Positions 30,657 to 44,887 are shown, counted from the first letter of the stretch. The stretch: DNA of 59,726 nt from Halalkalibacter urbisdiaboli (GCF_002156385.1 NZ_MVJM01000008.1:1-59726), one strand, 5' to 3'. A program made the numbers and translations. The notes: generated by a model not told the origin, from the letters alone.

Positions 30657-32735
30657 ATGGCAAGAGAGTTCTCCTTAAAGGATACGCGTAATATCGGCAT
30701 CATGGCTCACATTGATGCCGGTAAAACGACTGCAACAGAACGTATCTTATTCTACACAGGTCGTACACATAAGATTGGTGAAACTCATGAAGGGGCTTCC
30801 CAAATGGACTGGATGGAGCAGGAGCAAGAGCGTGGTATCACGATTACTTCTGCTGCAACAACAGCTCAATGGAAAGGTCACCGTATTAACATCATTGATA
30901 CACCAGGACACGTAGACTTTACTGTAGAAGTTGAACGTTCACTTCGCGTATTGGACGGAGCTGTGGCAGTACTTGACGCACAGTCAGGTGTTGAGCCTCA
31001 AACAGAAACAGTTTGGCGTCAAGCAACAACTTATGGAGTTCCACGTGTTGTATTTGTTAACAAAATGGATAAAACAGGTGCTGACTTCATTTATTCATTA
31101 GGAACTCTTCGTGATCGTCTTCAAGCGAATGCTCATGCTATCCAATTACCAATTGGAGCAGAGGATGAGTTTGAAGGAATCATCGACTTAGTAAGAATGA
31201 AAGCTTATTTTTACGAAGATGATCTTGGAACACGTACTGAAGAGAAAGAAATTCCTGATGAGTATAAAGCTCAGGCTGAAGAGTATCGCGAAAAGCTAGT
31301 TGAAGCTGTCGCTGAACTTGATGAAGAGCTTACAATGAAATACTTAGAAGGTGAAGAACTTACTGAGGAAGAAATCAAGGCTGCAATCCGTAGAGGTACT
31401 TGTAACGTTGAATTCTATCCAGTAATTTGTGGTTCTGCATTTAAGAACAAAGGTGTTCAGCTTATGCTAGATGCTGTTCTTGACTACTTACCATCACCAA
31501 TTGATGTACCTGCGATTAGAGGGATTGTTCCTGAAACTGAAGAAGAAGTTGTACGTGAGTCTGGAGACGACCAACCTTTCTCTGCATTAGCGTTTAAGGT
31601 AATGACGGATCCATTCGTAGGTAAATTAACATTCTTCCGTGTGTATTCAGGTACCCTTGAAGCTGGTTCATATGTAAGAAACTCAACGAAAGGTAAGCGT
31701 GAGCGTATCGGACGTATTCTACAAATGCACGCAAACTCTCGTGAGGAAATCTCAACGGTTTACTCTGGTGATATTGCTGCTGCTGTAGGTTTAAAGGATA
31801 CAACAACTGGTGACACTCTATGTGATGAGAAGAACCTTGTTATCCTTGAGTCTATGGACTTCCCAGAGCCAGTTATCTCATTATCTGTTGAGCCTAAGTC
31901 AAAGGCTGACCAAGATAAAATGGGTATGGCGCTTGCTAAACTTGCTGAAGAGGATCCAACTTTCCGTACAGAGACAAACGAGGAGACTGGTCAAACAATT
32001 ATTTCTGGTATGGGTGAGCTTCACCTTGATATCATTGTTGACCGTATGAGACGTGAGTTTAAAGTAGAGGCAAATGTTGGTGCACCTCAAGTATCATATC
32101 GTGAAACGATTCGTCAATCTGCTCAGGTTGAAGGTAAGTTCGTACGTCAATCTGGTGGACGTGGACAATTTGGTCACGTTTGGGTAGAGTTCTCTCCAAA
32201 TGAAGAGGGAGCAGGTTTTGAATTTGAAAATGCTGTTGTTGGTGGTTCGGTTCCTCGTGAATACATCGGTGCTGTTGAAGCTGGTATCGAAGAATCACTT
32301 GCTAATGGTATGATTGCTGGCTTCCCGGTTATCGACATTAAGGCTAAACTATTTGATGGTTCTTACCATGATGTCGATTCAAACGAAATGGCGTTTAAGA
32401 TTGCTGCTTCTATGGCACTTAAGAACGCTAAGGCGAAGTGTAATCCAGTTCTACTTGAGCCATTAATGAAAGTAGAAGTTGTTGTACCAGAAGAGTACAT
32501 GGGTGATATCATGGGTGATGTTACTGCACGTCGTGGACGAGTTGATGGAATGGAAGCACGCGGAAACGCACAAATCGTTAGAGCATTTGTACCTCTAGCT
32601 GAAATGTTCGGTTATGCTACTTCACTTCGTTCTCGTACACAAGGTCGTGGTACGTATTCAATGGTCTTCTCTCACTATGAGGAAGCACCTAAGAGTATCG
32701 CTGAAGAAATCATCAAGAAACAAACTGGCCAATAA
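30657..32735 (+). CDS. fusA: Elongation factor G
   Basis: EF-G drives translocation with GTP. The 692-residue product has the G1 motif AHIDAGKTT near residue 17, the switch [10 protein letters not shown] near 82, NKMD near 136, then domains II-V ending in the C-terminal [21 protein letters not shown] 30657 follows AGGAAGGAGAAA. It is within the str operon, with tuf 128 bp downstream. Confidence 0.97.
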   Translation: MAREFSLKDTRNIGIMAHIDAGKTTATERILFYTGRTHKIGETHEGASQMDWMEQEQERGITITSAATTAQWKGHRINIIDTPGHVDFTVEVERSLRVLDGAVAVLDAQSGVEPQTETVWRQATTYGVPRVVFVNKMDKTGADFIYSLGTLRDRLQANAHAIQLPIGAEDEFEGIIDLVRMKAYFYEDDLGTRTEEKEIPDEYKAQAEEYREKLVEAVAELDEELTMKYLEGEELTEEEIKAAIRRGTCNVEFYPVICGSAFKNKGVQLMLDAVLDYLPSPIDVPAIRGIVPETEEEVVRESGDDQPFSALAFKVMTDPFVGKLTFFRVYSGTLEAGSYVRNSTKGKRERIGRILQMHANSREEISTVYSGDIAAAVGLKDTTTGDTLCDEKNLVILESMDFPEPVISLSVEPKSKADQDKMGMALAKLAEEDPTFRTETNEETGQTIISGMGELHLDIIVDRMRREFKVEANVGAPQVSYRETIRQSAQVEGKFVRQSGGRGQFGHVWVEFSPNEEGAGFEFENAVVGGSVPREYIGAVEAGIEESLANGMIAGFPVIDIKAKLFDGSYHDVDSNEMAFKIAASMALKNAKAKCNPVLLEPLMKVEVVVPEEYMGDIMGDVTARRGRVDGMEARGNAQIVRAFVPLAEMFGYATSLRSRTQGRGTYSMVFSHYEEAPKSIAEEIIKKQTGQ

Positions 32736-32790
32736 TTTCTAATATTAATTGTTTCAAGGAACAATTTGTTGTAAGCTAAGAAAGGTACAA

Positions 32791-32823
32791 TTGACATATG
32801 GATATTTTACCTTTCTTATCCAT
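32791..32823 (+). promoter_or_regulatory. Candidate tuf promoter and leader hairpin
   Basis: TTGACA (32791-32796) and, 17 bp on, TCTTAT give a weak promoter. The same region forms a perfect 7-bp hairpin, ATGGATA/TATCCAT (32798-32804 with 32817-32823), followed by AAAATTTTT. Whether it acts as promoter, attenuator or processing site is open. Confidence 0.35.
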
Positions 32824-32863
32824 AAAATTTTTAAATTGTCTATATTAAGGGAGGAAATGAATC

Positions 32864-34054
32864 ATGGGTAAAGAAAAATTCGATCGTTCGAAAACGCATG
32901 CCAATATCGGTACAATTGGACACGTTGACCATGGTAAAACAACTTTAACTGCTGCAATTACAACAGTTCTTGCTAAGCGTTCTGGTAAAGGTACTGCAAT
33001 GGCATATGATGCTATTGATGGTGCTCCAGAAGAGCGTGAGCGTGGAATCACAATTTCTACTGCACACGTTGAGTATGAAACTGATAACCGTCACTATGCA
33101 CACGTTGACTGCCCAGGACATGCTGACTATGTTAAGAACATGATCACTGGTGCTGCACAAATGGATGGTGGTATCTTAGTAGTATCTGCTGCTGATGGTC
33201 CAATGCCACAAACTCGTGAGCACATCCTTCTTTCTCGTCAAGTAGGTGTACCTTACCTTGTTGTATTCCTTAACAAGTGTGACATGGTTGATGATGAAGA
33301 ATTACTAGAATTAGTAGAAATGGAAGTTCGTGACCTTCTTTCTGAGTACGATTTCCCTGGTGATGACGTTCCAGTTATCCAAGGTTCTGCTCTTAAAGCA
33401 CTTGAAGGTGACGCTGCTTGGGAAGAAAAAATCATCGAGCTAATGGAAGCTGTTGACTCTTATATCCCAACTCCTGAGCGTGATAAAGAAAAGCCATTCA
33501 TGATGCCTGTTGAGGATGTATTCTCAATCACTGGTCGTGGTACAGTTGCTACTGGTCGTGTTGAGCGTGGACAACTTAACGTTGGTGATGTAATTGACAT
33601 CATCGGTATCACTGAAGAGCCTAAGCAAACTACTTGCACAGGTGTTGAAATGTTCCGTAAGCTTTTAGATTATGCTGAAGCTGGAGATAACATTGGTGCA
33701 CTTCTTCGTGGTGTAAGCCGTGATGAAGTACAACGTGGTCAAGTACTTGCTAAGCCAGGTACAATCACTCCACACACAAACTTCAAAGCTGAAGTTTACG
33801 TTCTTTCAAAAGAAGAAGGTGGACGTCACACTCCATTCTTCTCTAACTACCGTCCTCAGTTCTACTTCCGTACAACTGACGTAACTGGAATCGTTCAACT
33901 TCCAGAAGGCGTTGAGATGGTAATGCCTGGTGACAACATCGAGATGACTGTTGAGCTTATCGCACCAATCGCTATCGAAGAAGGTACAAAGTTCTCTATC
34001 CGTGAGGGTGGACGTACTGTTGGTGCCGGCGTTGTTGCTTCAATCCAAAAGTAA
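32864..34054 (+). CDS. tuf: Elongation factor Tu
   Basis: EF-Tu delivers aminoacyl-tRNA to the ribosome. The 396-residue product has GHVDHGKT near residue 19, the switch [28 protein letters not shown], and the C-terminal domains with [22 protein letters not shown] 32864 follows GGGAGGAAAT. It is the last gene of the str operon; a strong terminator follows. No second copy is visible in the window. Confidence 0.97.
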   Translation: MGKEKFDRSKTHANIGTIGHVDHGKTTLTAAITTVLAKRSGKGTAMAYDAIDGAPEERERGITISTAHVEYETDNRHYAHVDCPGHADYVKNMITGAAQMDGGILVVSAADGPMPQTREHILLSRQVGVPYLVVFLNKCDMVDDEELLELVEMEVRDLLSEYDFPGDDVPVIQGSALKALEGDAAWEEKIIELMEAVDSYIPTPERDKEKPFMMPVEDVFSITGRGTVATGRVERGQLNVGDVIDIIGITEEPKQTTCTGVEMFRKLLDYAEAGDNIGALLRGVSRDEVQRGQVLAKPGTITPHTNFKAEVYVLSKEEGGRHTPFFSNYRPQFYFRTTDVTGIVQLPEGVEMVMPGDNIEMTVELIAPIAIEEGTKFSIREGGRTVGAGVVASIQK

Positions 34055-34064
34055 TTATAGTTAC

Positions 34065-34102
34065 AAAAGAGATATCTCTTTTTTGAGAGATATCTCTTTT
34101 TT
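34065..34102 (+). terminator. Terminator after tuf
   Basis: AAAAGAGATATCTC pairs with GAGAGATATCTCTTTT across a T-rich loop and ends in a T run. The stem is also A-rich on its 5' side, but no gene converges on it from the minus strand. Confidence 0.85.
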
Positions 34103-34137
34103 ATTGATATTTATATTTTAGCAAGTATAAAAATGAC

Positions 34138-34166
34138 TTGCATTCACTAGTAAGTATCTATATAAT
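34138..34166 (+). promoter_or_regulatory. S10 operon promoter 1
   Basis: TTGCAT (34138-34143), a 17-bp gap and a perfect TATAAT (34161-34166). Confidence 0.75.
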
Positions 34167-34196
34167 AGTTAAAGTGTGACTGAGACGATATTATAC

Positions 34197-34666
<470 letters not shown>

Positions 34667-34757
34667 TTAAAAGTTACTTATAATTTAGTGTGAACACATA
34701 TAAGAAGTATATGAAAATGGCAAAAAATAAATTCGTTTTTTATAGGAGGTGTAACGG

Positions 34758-35387
34758 ATGACCAAAGGAATCTTAGGTAGAAAAATCGGTATGACACAAG
34801 TGTTTTCTGAAAATGGTGAAGTCATCCCTGTAACAGTTATTGAAGCAGAACCTAACGTTGTTCTTCAATTAAAAACAGCTGAATCTGATGGCTATGAAGC
34901 AGTCCAATTAGGATTTGCTGACCAGAAGAAAGCAAATGCAAACAAACCAGCTCAAGGCCATGCTGCGAAAGCAAACACGGCTCCTAAGCGCTTCATCAAG
35001 GAAATCCGTAACGTTAATCTTGGCGAGTATGAAGTAGGTCAAGAATTAAAGGTTGATACATTTAAAGAAGGTGACGTAGTAGACGTAACTGGACAATCTA
35101 AAGGTAAAGGTTTCCAAGGTGCGATTAAGCGTCATAACCAATCTCGTGGACCAATGTCACATGGTTCTCGTTATCATCGTCGTCCTGGTTCGATGGGGCC
35201 AGTTGCTCCAAACCGTGTATTTAAAGGTAAAGCATTACCTGGACGTATGGGTGGAGAACAAATTACAATTCAAAATCTTGAAATCGTAAAGGTTGATACT
35301 GAGCGTAACTTGCTTCTAGTTAAAGGGAATGTACCTGGAGCTAAGAAAAGCTACGTAACAGTTCAAAGTGCGGTTAAAGTAAAATAA
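34758..35387 (+). CDS. rplC: Ribosomal protein L3
   Basis: L3 starts 50S assembly and its loop reaches near the peptidyl-transferase centre. The 209-residue product starts [19 protein letters not shown] and has the signature [23 protein letters not shown] 34758 follows TAGGAGGTGTAACGG. It follows rpsJ after 91 bp and precedes rplD by 25 bp. Confidence 0.97.
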   Translation: MTKGILGRKIGMTQVFSENGEVIPVTVIEAEPNVVLQLKTAESDGYEAVQLGFADQKKANANKPAQGHAAKANTAPKRFIKEIRNVNLGEYEVGQELKVDTFKEGDVVDVTGQSKGKGFQGAIKRHNQSRGPMSHGSRYHRRPGSMGPVAPNRVFKGKALPGRMGGEQITIQNLEIVKVDTERNLLLVKGNVPGAKKSYVTVQSAVKVK

Positions 35388-35412
35388 AGACTGAAAGAAA
35401 GGAGGACACATC

Positions 35413-36036
35413 ATGCCGAAAGTAGCGTTATTTAACCAAGCTGGTTCACAAGTAGGAGATATTGAGTTAGTAGATTCGGTTTTTGGTATTGAACCGAATG
35501 AAAGTGTACTACATGAAGCTGTTGTCATGCAGCAAGCATCTCTTCGTCAAGGTACACATAAAACAAAAGGACGTTCTGAAGTTCGCGGTGGTGGGAGAAA
35601 GCCATGGCGTCAAAAGGGAACTGGTCGTGCTCGTCAAGGGTCAATCCGTTCACCACAATGGGTAGGTGGTGGTGTAGTATTCGGTCCAACACCGAGAAGC
35701 TACAGCTATAAACTACCAAAGAAAGTTCGTCGTCTAGCAATTAAATCTGCTCTTTCTAGTAAAGTAAAAGCAGCGGAAATTGTTGTATTAGATGATTTGA
35801 AATTTGATGTAGCAAAAACAAAGGATATGGTTAAAGTCCTTTCAGATTTATCAATCGATAGTAAGACGCTTGTTGTAACAGCTGATTACAATGAGGCAGT
35901 TGCATTATCTACTCGTAACTTACCTGGTGTAAGCTTTGTTACAGCTGATGGAGTAAATGTGCTTGATGTGCTTAAGCATGATAAGCTTGTCATCACTAAA
36001 GAAGCAGTTGAAAAGGTAGAGGAGGTGCTTGCGTAA
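35413..36036 (+). CDS. rplD: Ribosomal protein L4
   Basis: L4 binds domain I of 23S rRNA and lines the exit tunnel. The 207-residue product has the basic tunnel loop [19 protein letters not shown] near residue 60. In E. coli L4 also regulates the S10 operon; that role is not established in Bacillus. ATG 35413 follows AAAGGAGGACA. Its stop shares one base with the rplW start. Confidence 0.97.
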   Translation: MPKVALFNQAGSQVGDIELVDSVFGIEPNESVLHEAVVMQQASLRQGTHKTKGRSEVRGGGRKPWRQKGTGRARQGSIRSPQWVGGGVVFGPTPRSYSYKLPKKVRRLAIKSALSSKVKAAEIVVLDDLKFDVAKTKDMVKVLSDLSIDSKTLVVTADYNEAVALSTRNLPGVSFVTADGVNVLDVLKHDKLVITKEAVEKVEEVLA

Positions 36037-36326
36037 TGTCTAACGCTCGTGATATCATTAAGCGCCCCGTGATTACAGAACGTTCAACTGATCTTATGGC
36101 TGAGAAAAAGTATACGTTTGAAGTTGACGTACGTGCGAATAAAACTCAAATCAAAGATGCGGTAGAAGAAATCTTTGAAGTGAAGGTTGATAAAGTTAAC
36201 ACAATGAATTATAAAGGCAAAGCTAAGCGCTTTGGACGTTACACGGGTTTTACTGCTCGTCGTAAAAAAGCCATTGTGACATTATCACCAGATAGCAAAG
36301 AATTAGAATTCTTTGAAGGTGTATAA
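36036..36326 (+). CDS. rplW: Ribosomal protein L23
   Basis: L23 sits at the tunnel exit and docks trigger factor and SRP. The 96-residue product starts [20 protein letters not shown], with [19 protein letters not shown] in the extended loop. ATG 36036 overlaps the rplD stop by one base; GAGGTGCTTGCG upstream serves as ribosome site. rplB follows after 27 bp. Confidence 0.97.
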   Translation: MSNARDIIKRPVITERSTDLMAEKKYTFEVDVRANKTQIKDAVEEIFEVKVDKVNTMNYKGKAKRFGRYTGFTARRKKAIVTLSPDSKELEFFEGV

Positions 36327-36353
36327 GTTTAAAAGCGAAGGAGGGAATTAAAG

Positions 36354-37184
36354 ATGGCGATTAAAAAGTATAAACCAACCAGTGCTGGTCGTCGTGGTAT
36401 GTCCGTATCTGATTTTGCGGAAATCACAACGGATAAGCCGGAAAAGTCGTTACTTGCTCCTTTACACAAAAAAGGTGGACGTAACAACCAAGGTAAGCTA
36501 ACTGTTCGTCACCAAGGTGGTGGACATAAGCGTCAATACCGTGTTATTGACTTTAAGCGTAACAAAGATGGAATTCCAGGACGCGTTGCTACGATCGAAT
36601 ATGATCCGAACCGTTCAGCGAATATCGCTTTAATTAACTATGTTGATGGTGAGAAGCGTTATATCTTAGCTCCAAAAGGTCTTAAAGTAGGTACAATGAT
36701 TGAATCTGGTCCGGAATCAGATATTAAAGTAGGTAACGCATTACCACTTAAAAATATCCCAGTCGGTACAGTTATTCATAACATTGAGTTAAAGCCTGGT
36801 AAAGGCGGACAATTAGTACGTTCTGCTGGTACTGAAGCTCAACTTCTTGGTAAAGAAGGAGACTACGTATTAGTACGTTTAAATTCAGGTGAAACTCGTT
36901 ATATCTTATCAACTTGCAGAGCAACAATCGGTCAAGTTGGTAACTTAGAACATGAACTTATCAATATCGGTAAAGCAGGTCGTTCTCGTTGGTTAGGTAA
37001 ACGCCCAACTGTTCGTGGATCTGTTATGAACCCGAACGATCACCCACACGGTGGTGGTGAAGGACGTGCTCCAATTGGACGTAAGTCACCAATGTCACCT
37101 TGGGGTAAACCAACTCTTGGTTACAAAACACGTAAGAAAAACAAAGCTTCTGATAAGTATATTGTACGTCGTCGTAAAAAATAA
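36354..37184 (+). CDS. rplB: Ribosomal protein L2
   Basis: L2 supports subunit association and peptidyl transfer. The 276-residue product has the conserved C-terminal [18 protein letters not shown], whose histidine is close to the catalytic centre. ATG 36354 follows GAAGGAGGGAATTA. A 60-bp gap containing a hairpin separates it from rpsS. Confidence 0.97.
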   Translation: MAIKKYKPTSAGRRGMSVSDFAEITTDKPEKSLLAPLHKKGGRNNQGKLTVRHQGGGHKRQYRVIDFKRNKDGIPGRVATIEYDPNRSANIALINYVDGEKRYILAPKGLKVGTMIESGPESDIKVGNALPLKNIPVGTVIHNIELKPGKGGQLVRSAGTEAQLLGKEGDYVLVRLNSGETRYILSTCRATIGQVGNLEHELINIGKAGRSRWLGKRPTVRGSVMNPNDHPHGGGEGRAPIGRKSPMSPWGKPTLGYKTRKKNKASDKYIVRRRKK

Positions 37185-37229
37185 CGGGATTGAGATGCGG
37201 TTCTTAGATAGAACCGTTCCCCAATCGCG
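37185..37229 (+). promoter_or_regulatory. Hairpin between rplB and rpsS
   Basis: CGGTTCT (37198-37204) pairs with AGAACCG (37210-37216), extended outward by CGGGATTG with CAATCGCG (one mismatch). It has no T tail. It may be an RNA processing or stability element inside the operon. Confidence 0.4.
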
Positions 37230-37244
37230 AAGGGAGGTTTTCTC

Positions 37245-37523
37245 ATGGGTCGTAGCTTGAAAAAAGGGCCTTTTGTCGATGATCATTTGATGAAGAAAGT
37301 TGAAGCAATGAATGAAACTGATGACAAGCGAGTGATTAAGACATGGTCTCGTCGTTCAACAATTTTCCCTGAGTTTATTGGTCACACAATCGCAGTATAT
37401 GATGGCCGTAAGCATGTACCTGTATATGTTTCTGAAGATATGGTAGGACACAAACTTGGTGAGTTTGCGCCTACTCGTACGTACAAAGGCCATGCTGCTG
37501 ATGATAAGAAAACAAGACGTTAA
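37245..37523 (+). CDS. rpsS: Ribosomal protein S19
   Basis: S19 is in the 30S head and contacts the A-site finger. The 92-residue product starts [20 protein letters not shown] and has the signature [20 protein letters not shown] and [13 protein letters not shown] 37245 follows AAGGGAGGTTTTCTC. It is followed by rplV after 26 bp. Confidence 0.97.
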   Translation: MGRSLKKGPFVDDHLMKKVEAMNETDDKRVIKTWSRRSTIFPEFIGHTIAVYDGRKHVPVYVSEDMVGHKLGEFAPTRTYKGHAADDKKTRR

Positions 37524-37549
37524 GCGGAGTTAGAGAGGAGGTCTAGGCT

Positions 37550-37891
37550 ATGCAAGCTAAAGCTGTAGCAAAACAAGTTCGTATTGCTCCTCGTAAAGTG
37601 CGTTTAGTTGTTGACTTAATTCGCGGAAAGCAAGTTGGTGAGGCGATTGCAATTCTTCGCCATACACCAAAAGCTGCTTCTCCTGTTGTAGAAAAGCTTT
37701 TAAATTCTGCAATTGCGAATGCAGAGCACAACTATGAAATGGAGCCAAACAATCTTGTAATTAGTGAAGCGTTTGTTGATGAAGGTGTTACTTTGAAACG
37801 TTTCCGTCCACGTGCGATGGGTCGTGCAAGTCGTATTAACAAGCGTACTAGTCATATTACATTAGTTGTAACAGAAAAGAAGGAGGGATAA
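37550..37891 (+). CDS. rplV: Ribosomal protein L22
   Basis: L22 lines the peptide exit tunnel. The 113-residue product has the globular start [20 protein letters not shown] and the beta-hairpin tip [20 protein letters not shown] near residue 84, with no macrolide-resistance deletion. ATG 37550 follows AGGAGGTCTAGGC. rpsC starts 3 bp after its stop, with the ribosome site AAGGAGGG inside rplV. Confidence 0.97.
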   Translation: MQAKAVAKQVRIAPRKVRLVVDLIRGKQVGEAIAILRHTPKAASPVVEKLLNSAIANAEHNYEMEPNNLVISEAFVDEGVTLKRFRPRAMGRASRINKRTSHITLVVTEKKEG

Positions 37892-37894
37892 CGC

Positions 37895-39184
<1,290 letters not shown>

Positions 39185-39200
39185 AAAGGAGGTTTGCTAA

Positions 39201-39461
39201 ATGGAACGCAACCAACGTAAGGTTTACACAGGGCGCGTCGTTTCAGACAAGATGGATAAGACGATTACTGTTCTTGTTGAAACTTACAAAAAAGATCGTT
39301 TATACGGTAAGCGTGTAAAGTATTCTAAAAAGTTTAAAGCCCATGATGAGGAAAACAGCGCGAAAATTGGCGATGTTGTTAAAATCATGGAAACTCGTCC
39401 GCTTTCAAAAGATAAACGTTTCCGCTTAGTTGAAATCGTAGAAGAAGCGGTAATTATTTAA
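39201..39461 (+). CDS. rpsQ: Ribosomal protein S17
   Basis: S17 is a primary 16S-binding OB-fold protein. The 86-residue product has [20 protein letters not shown] and the C-terminal signature [23 protein letters not shown] 39201 follows AAAAGGAGGTTTGCT. rplN follows after 34 bp. Confidence 0.97.
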   Translation: MERNQRKVYTGRVVSDKMDKTITVLVETYKKDRLYGKRVKYSKKFKAHDEENSAKIGDVVKIMETRPLSKDKRFRLVEIVEEAVII

Positions 39462-39489
39462 TAGAAGTTCTCTAGTTGAAGGGAGGTAA

Positions 39490-39864
<375 letters not shown>

Positions 39865-39903
39865 TAGAAGATTACGGAAAGGCCCTGTCAAGGAGGTGCG
39901 AAC

Positions 39904-40224
39904 ATGGCGAAAATGCATGTCAAAAAAGGTGATACTGTAAAGGTCATCTCTGGTAAAGACAAAGGGAAGCAAGGTGTGATTCTTGAGGCATATCCAAAAA
40001 AGAGTCGCGTTCTTGTTGAAGGTGTTAATGTAGTGAAGAAGCACGCGAAACCTTCTCAAGATAATCCACAAGGTGGAATCTTGAACCAAGAAGCGCCAAT
40101 TCATTCTTCAAACGTTATGCCAATTGACCCTAAGTCAGGTGAACCTACTCGTGTAGGTTATAAAGTGGAAAACGATAATAAAGTACGTATTGCAAAGAAG
40201 TCTGGCGAAACTTTAGATAAGTAG
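39904..40224 (+). CDS. rplX: Ribosomal protein L24
   Basis: L24 initiates 50S assembly. The 106-residue product is a KOW-domain protein ([20 protein letters not shown]) with [23 protein letters not shown] 39904 (MAKMHVKKG) is 5 bp after AAGGAGGTG; the second ATG 39913, which corresponds to the B. subtilis start, would be 14 bp away, so three extra residues are likely. Confidence 0.95.
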   Translation: MAKMHVKKGDTVKVISGKDKGKQGVILEAYPKKSRVLVEGVNVVKKHAKPSQDNPQGGILNQEAPIHSSNVMPIDPKSGEPTRVGYKVENDNKVRIAKKSGETLDK

Positions 40225-40250
40225 TCAGAGTGTGAAAGGAGGTCAATCGT

Positions 40251-40790
40251 ATGAACCGATTAAAGGAGAAGTATTCAAAAGAGATCGTTCCTTCTCTAGT
40301 TGAGAAGTTTAATTACTCATCTGTAATGGCTGTACCTAAATTAGAAAAAATCGTTGTGAATATGGGTGTTGGTGATGCTGTTTCTAACGCAAAAGCTTTA
40401 GATAAAGCTGTTGAAGAATTAACCGAAATCACTGGTCAAAAGCCTCTAATTACAAAAGCGAAAAAGTCTATTGCTGGATTTAAGCTACGTGAAGGTATGC
40501 CAATTGGAGCTAAAGTAACATTACGTGGTGAGCGTATGTATGAGTTTCTTGATAAATTAGTTACTATTTCATTACCACGTGTACGTGACTTCCGCGGTAT
40601 CTCAAAAAAGGCTTTTGATGGTCGTGGAAATTACACACTTGGTGTTAAAGAGCAATTAATTTTCCCGGAAATTGATTACGATAAAGTTGACAAAGTTCGT
40701 GGAATGGATGTTGTTATTGTTACAACTGCTAACACTGACGAAGAAGCTCGTGAACTATTAACTCAAATGGGAATGCCATTTCAAAAATAA
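40251..40790 (+). CDS. rplE: Ribosomal protein L5
   Basis: L5 binds 5S rRNA and contacts P-site tRNA. The 179-residue product has the 5S-binding region [20 protein letters not shown] near residue 28 and [23 protein letters not shown] 40251 follows AAAGGAGGTCAATCGT. Next gene is rpsN after 32 bp. Confidence 0.97.
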   Translation: MNRLKEKYSKEIVPSLVEKFNYSSVMAVPKLEKIVVNMGVGDAVSNAKALDKAVEELTEITGQKPLITKAKKSIAGFKLREGMPIGAKVTLRGERMYEFLDKLVTISLPRVRDFRGISKKAFDGRGNYTLGVKEQLIFPEIDYDKVDKVRGMDVVIVTTANTDEEARELLTQMGMPFQK

Positions 40791-40795
40791 TTTAA

Positions 40796-41008
<213 letters not shown>

Positions 41009-41037
41009 GCCTAAGAACGGGAAGGAGGTAAATACAC

Positions 41038-41436
41038 ATGGTCATGACTGATCCAATTGCAGATATGCTGACTCGTATTCGTAATGCGAACACAGTTCGT
41101 CACGAGAAGTTAGAATTGCCTGCTTCAAAGGTAAAGAAGGAGATCGCTGATATTCTTAAGCGTGAAGGCTTTATCCGTGACTACGAATATATTGAAGATA
41201 ATAAGCAAGGTGTTATCCGCATCTTCTTAAAATATGGAGTATCAAATGAAAGAGTAATTACTGGTCTTAAGCGTATTAGTAAACCTGGTCTTCGTGTGTA
41301 CGCGAAAGCAGGCGAGCTTCCACGCGTACTTGGTGGACTTGGAATTGCGCTTGTGTCAACGTCTAAAGGCGTTATGACAGACAAGGATGCACGTCAACAA
41401 CAAATCGGTGGCGAAGTATTAGCTTACGTTTGGTAA
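41038..41436 (+). CDS. rpsH: Ribosomal protein S8
   Basis: S8 binds the central domain of 16S rRNA and in E. coli regulates the spc operon by feedback. The 132-residue product starts [20 protein letters not shown] and has [18 protein letters not shown] and the C-terminal [12 protein letters not shown] 41038 follows GGAAGGAGGTAAATACAC. Confidence 0.97.
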   Translation: MVMTDPIADMLTRIRNANTVRHEKLELPASKVKKEIADILKREGFIRDYEYIEDNKQGVIRIFLKYGVSNERVITGLKRISKPGLRVYAKAGELPRVLGGLGIALVSTSKGVMTDKDARQQQIGGEVLAYVW

Positions 41437-41469
41437 TACAATCCTTGAAATGAATGGAGGTGTACTAGA

Positions 41470-42006
<537 letters not shown>

Positions 42007-42036
42007 TCATTAACTTACGGAAAGGAATGACGTTCA

Positions 42037-42399
42037 ATGATTACGAAGCCTAACAAAAATTTGGCACGTAAAAAAAGACACGCTCATGTTCGTCGTGCGA
42101 TTACAGGAACTCCTGAACGTCCGCGTCTAAACGTTTTCCGTTCATCAAAACACATTTACGCACAGCTTATCGATGACGTAAATGGTGTAACTCTTGCTTC
42201 AGCATCTTCGTTGGATAAAGAGATTTCAGTTGAGAACGGTGGAAATAAAGATGCGGCGAAACAAGTTGGAGAACTTGTTGCAAAGCGTGCGATTGAAAAT
42301 GGACACAAAGTCGTTGTATTCGACCGTGGTGGATACGTGTATCACGGACGTGTAGCAACATTAGCAGACGCAGCGCGTGAAGCGGGTCTGCAATTCTAA
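42037..42399 (+). CDS. rplR: Ribosomal protein L18
   Basis: L18 anchors 5S rRNA in the 50S subunit. The 120-residue product has the arginine/lysine-rich N-terminus ([16 protein letters not shown]) and the conserved [23 protein letters not shown] 42037 follows GGAAAGGAATGACGTTCA. rpsE follows after 21 bp. Confidence 0.97.
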   Translation: MITKPNKNLARKKRHAHVRRAITGTPERPRLNVFRSSKHIYAQLIDDVNGVTLASASSLDKEISVENGGNKDAAKQVGELVAKRAIENGHKVVVFDRGGYVYHGRVATLADAAREAGLQF

Positions 42400-42420
42400 A
42401 GAACAAAGGAGGGAAAACGA

Positions 42421-42921
42421 ATGCGTCGTATTGACCCTAATACGTTGGAACTTGAAGAAAAAGTAGTAGCAGTCAATCGTGTAGCAAAGGTTGTTAAGGG
42501 TGGTCGTCGTTTCCGCTTTGCTGCATTGGTTGTTGTTGGCGATAAGAACGGTCATGTTGGGTTCGGTATGGGTAAAGCTCAGGAAGTTCCTGAAGCTATC
42601 CGTAAAGCAGTGGAAGATGCAAAGAAAAACCTCATTGAAGTACCAGTTGTAGGTACTACAATTCCACATGAAATCCTTGGTCACTTTGGTGCAGGTCGAG
42701 TTTTATTAAAACCAGCTTCAGAAGGTACAGGGGTTATCGCAGGTGGACCTGTTCGTGCAGTACTAGATCTTGCAGGTGTAGGCGATATTCTTTCAAAATC
42801 ATTAGGTTCTAATAACCCTATTAATATGGTTCGTGCAACAATGCAAGGACTTAAAGGGTTAAAGAAGGCTGAAGAAGTAGCAAAATTACGCGGTAAAACA
42901 GTGGAAGAACTGTTAGGATAA
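42421..42921 (+). CDS. rpsE: Ribosomal protein S5
   Basis: S5 helps decoding fidelity and mRNA entry. The 166-residue product has the spectinomycin-loop sequence [20 protein letters not shown], without visible resistance changes, and the S5 signature [23 protein letters not shown] 42421 follows AAAGGAGGGAAAACGA. Confidence 0.97.
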   Translation: MRRIDPNTLELEEKVVAVNRVAKVVKGGRRFRFAALVVVGDKNGHVGFGMGKAQEVPEAIRKAVEDAKKNLIEVPVVGTTIPHEILGHFGAGRVLLKPASEGTGVIAGGPVRAVLDLAGVGDILSKSLGSNNPINMVRATMQGLKGLKKAEEVAKLRGKTVEELLG

Positions 42922-42934
42922 GGAGGGAAAGTAA

Positions 42935-43123
42935 ATGGCTAAGAAATTAGAAATTACCCTCACTCGTAGTCTTATCGGACGTCCGGAAGACCAACGCGTT
43001 ACAGTAAATACACTTGGATTACGTAAGATGCATCAATCAGTTGTTCAAGAAGATAACGCAGCGATTCGCGGTATGGTAAACAAGGTCTCTCACCTGTTAA
43101 CAGTTAAAGAAATCGAAGCTTAA
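42935..43123 (+). CDS. rpmD: Ribosomal protein L30
   Basis: The 62-residue short bacterial L30 has [20 protein letters not shown] and [23 protein letters not shown] 42935 follows AAGGAGGGAAAGTAA, which overlaps the rpsE stop. It is the small L30 fold found in most bacteria of this operon. Confidence 0.96.
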   Translation: MAKKLEITLTRSLIGRPEDQRVTVNTLGLRKMHQSVVQEDNAAIRGMVNKVSHLLTVKEIEA

Positions 43124-43154
43124 TCGCTAAATTTATACATGAGGAGGTGTCAAC

Positions 43155-43595
43155 ATGAAACTTCATGAGTTGAAGCCTGCAGAAGGTTCACGAAAAGTAC
43201 GTAATCGTGTAGGTCGTGGTATCGGTTCTGGTAATGGTAAGACTGCTGGTAAGGGACACAAAGGTCAAAATGCACGTTCTGGCGGAGGTGTTCGCCCAGG
43301 TTTTGAAGGTGGTCAAAATCCATTGTACCGTCGTTTACCTAAACGTGGTTTCACAAACCCGACTCGTAAGGAGTATTCAATCATTAACCTTGATACACTT
43401 AACCGTTTTGACGGTGGTGTTGAGGTGACTCCAGAACTTCTTATTGAAACAGGTGTTGTGAAGAACGTAAAGGACGGAATTAAGGTTTTAGGTAACGGCA
43501 AGCTTGAAAAGAACGTTACTGTTAAAGCACATAAGTTTTCAGCTTCAGCTGTCGAAGCAATCGAAGCTGCTGGCGGAAAAACTGAGGTGATTTAA
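43155..43595 (+). CDS. rplO: Ribosomal protein L15
   Basis: L15 is a late 50S assembly protein. The 146-residue product has the glycine/arginine-rich N-terminal tail ([20 protein letters not shown]) that penetrates rRNA and the C-terminal globular domain. ATG 43155 follows GAGGAGGTGTCAAC. Its stop shares one base with the secY start. Confidence 0.97.
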   Translation: MKLHELKPAEGSRKVRNRVGRGIGSGNGKTAGKGHKGQNARSGGGVRPGFEGGQNPLYRRLPKRGFTNPTRKEYSIINLDTLNRFDGGVEVTPELLIETGVVKNVKDGIKVLGNGKLEKNVTVKAHKFSASAVEAIEAAGGKTEVI

Positions 43596-44887
43596 TGTTC
43601 CGGACGATCTCCAACATAATTCGAGTGGGTGACTTACGCCAAAAGGTTGTTTTCACCCTACTCATGCTCATTGTTTTTCGTCTTGGTAGTTTTATTCCTG
43701 TACCTGGTGCAAATAGTGAAGCCTTGAATTTTATGGACCAAGCTAATGCGTTTGGTTTCCTAAATACATTCGGTGGTGGAGCTCTAGGAAACTTTTCCAT
43801 TTTTGCAATGGGTATCATGCCGTACATTACTGCATCGATTGTCGTTCAATTATTACAGATGGATGTAGTTCCTAAATTTACGGAATGGGCAAAACAGGGA
43901 GAAGCCGGTCGTCGAAAGTTAGCACAGATTACTCGATATGGAACGATCGTTTTAGGATTCATTCAAGCACTTGGGATGTCAATTGGGTTTAATACGCTCT
44001 TTCCAGGGTTAATTCCTTATCCAAGTATCCCAACTTATTTATTTATTGCTCTTGTTCTTACAGCGGGAACGGCATTTCTTATGTGGCTTGGTGAACAAAT
44101 TACTGCTAAAGGTGTAGGGAACGGTATTTCGATAATCATTTTTGGTGGGATTGCTGCAGGGATTCCAAATGGAATTAATCAAATCTACGCAACTCAAATT
44201 GAAGGTGCGGGTGAGCAGTTATTCCTTAGTATCGTAACAGTTCTTTTACTTGTGCTAGCTATTTTAGCTATCATTGTTGGAGTGATTTTTGTTCAACAGG
44301 CACTACGAAAGATTCCTGTTCAGTATGCCAAGCGTTTAGTTGGTCGTAGTCCAGTTGGTGGACAGTCAACACATTTACCGTTAAAAGTAAATGCAGCAGG
44401 GGTTATTCCGGTAATTTTTGCATTGTCTTTGTTTATTTTCCCACCTACGGTTGCCGGGTTCTTTGGAACAGATAATGCAATTGCTGCTTGGGTAACGAGA
44501 GTGTTTGATTATACTCATCCTATTGGTATGGCAGTCTATGCAGCGTTAATTATTGGTTTTACGTACTTCTACACATTTATTCAAGTAAACCCGGAACAAA
44601 TGGCTGAAAACCTCAAAAAGCAAGGTGGCTATGTCCCAGGCATTCGTCCCGGAAAAACAACACAAGTATACTTAACGCGTATTTTATACCGTTTAACGTT
44701 TGTAGGGGCTCTATTTTTAGCTGTTGTCGCTATTATACCAGTGTTCTTTACGAGATTTATGGATTTACCACCTGCTATTCAGATTGGTGGTACTGGATTA
44801 TTAATCGTAGTTGGTGTAGCATTAGACACGATGAAGCAAATCGAGAGTCAGTTAATCAAGCGTTCTTATAAAGGGTTTATTAAGTAA
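43595..44887 (+). CDS. secY: SecY, protein translocation channel
   Basis: SecY is the channel of the general secretion pathway, working with SecE (17548) and SecG. The 430-residue product has about ten membrane spans, with the plug/TM2 region GNFSIFAMGIMPYITASIVV near residue 68 and cytoplasmic loops KTTQVYLTRILYRLT near 350. ATG 43595 overlaps the rplO stop by one base. adk follows after 73 bp; map comes next, as in B. subtilis. Confidence 0.97.
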   Translation: MFRTISNIIRVGDLRQKVVFTLLMLIVFRLGSFIPVPGANSEALNFMDQANAFGFLNTFGGGALGNFSIFAMGIMPYITASIVVQLLQMDVVPKFTEWAKQGEAGRRKLAQITRYGTIVLGFIQALGMSIGFNTLFPGLIPYPSIPTYLFIALVLTAGTAFLMWLGEQITAKGVGNGISIIIFGGIAAGIPNGINQIYATQIEGAGEQLFLSIVTVLLLVLAILAIIVGVIFVQQALRKIPVQYAKRLVGRSPVGGQSTHLPLKVNAAGVIPVIFALSLFIFPPTVAGFFGTDNAIAAWVTRVFDYTHPIGMAVYAALIIGFTYFYTFIQVNPEQMAENLKKQGGYVPGIRPGKTTQVYLTRILYRLTFVGALFLAVVAIIPVFFTRFMDLPPAIQIGGTGLLIVVGVALDTMKQIESQLIKRSYKGFIK

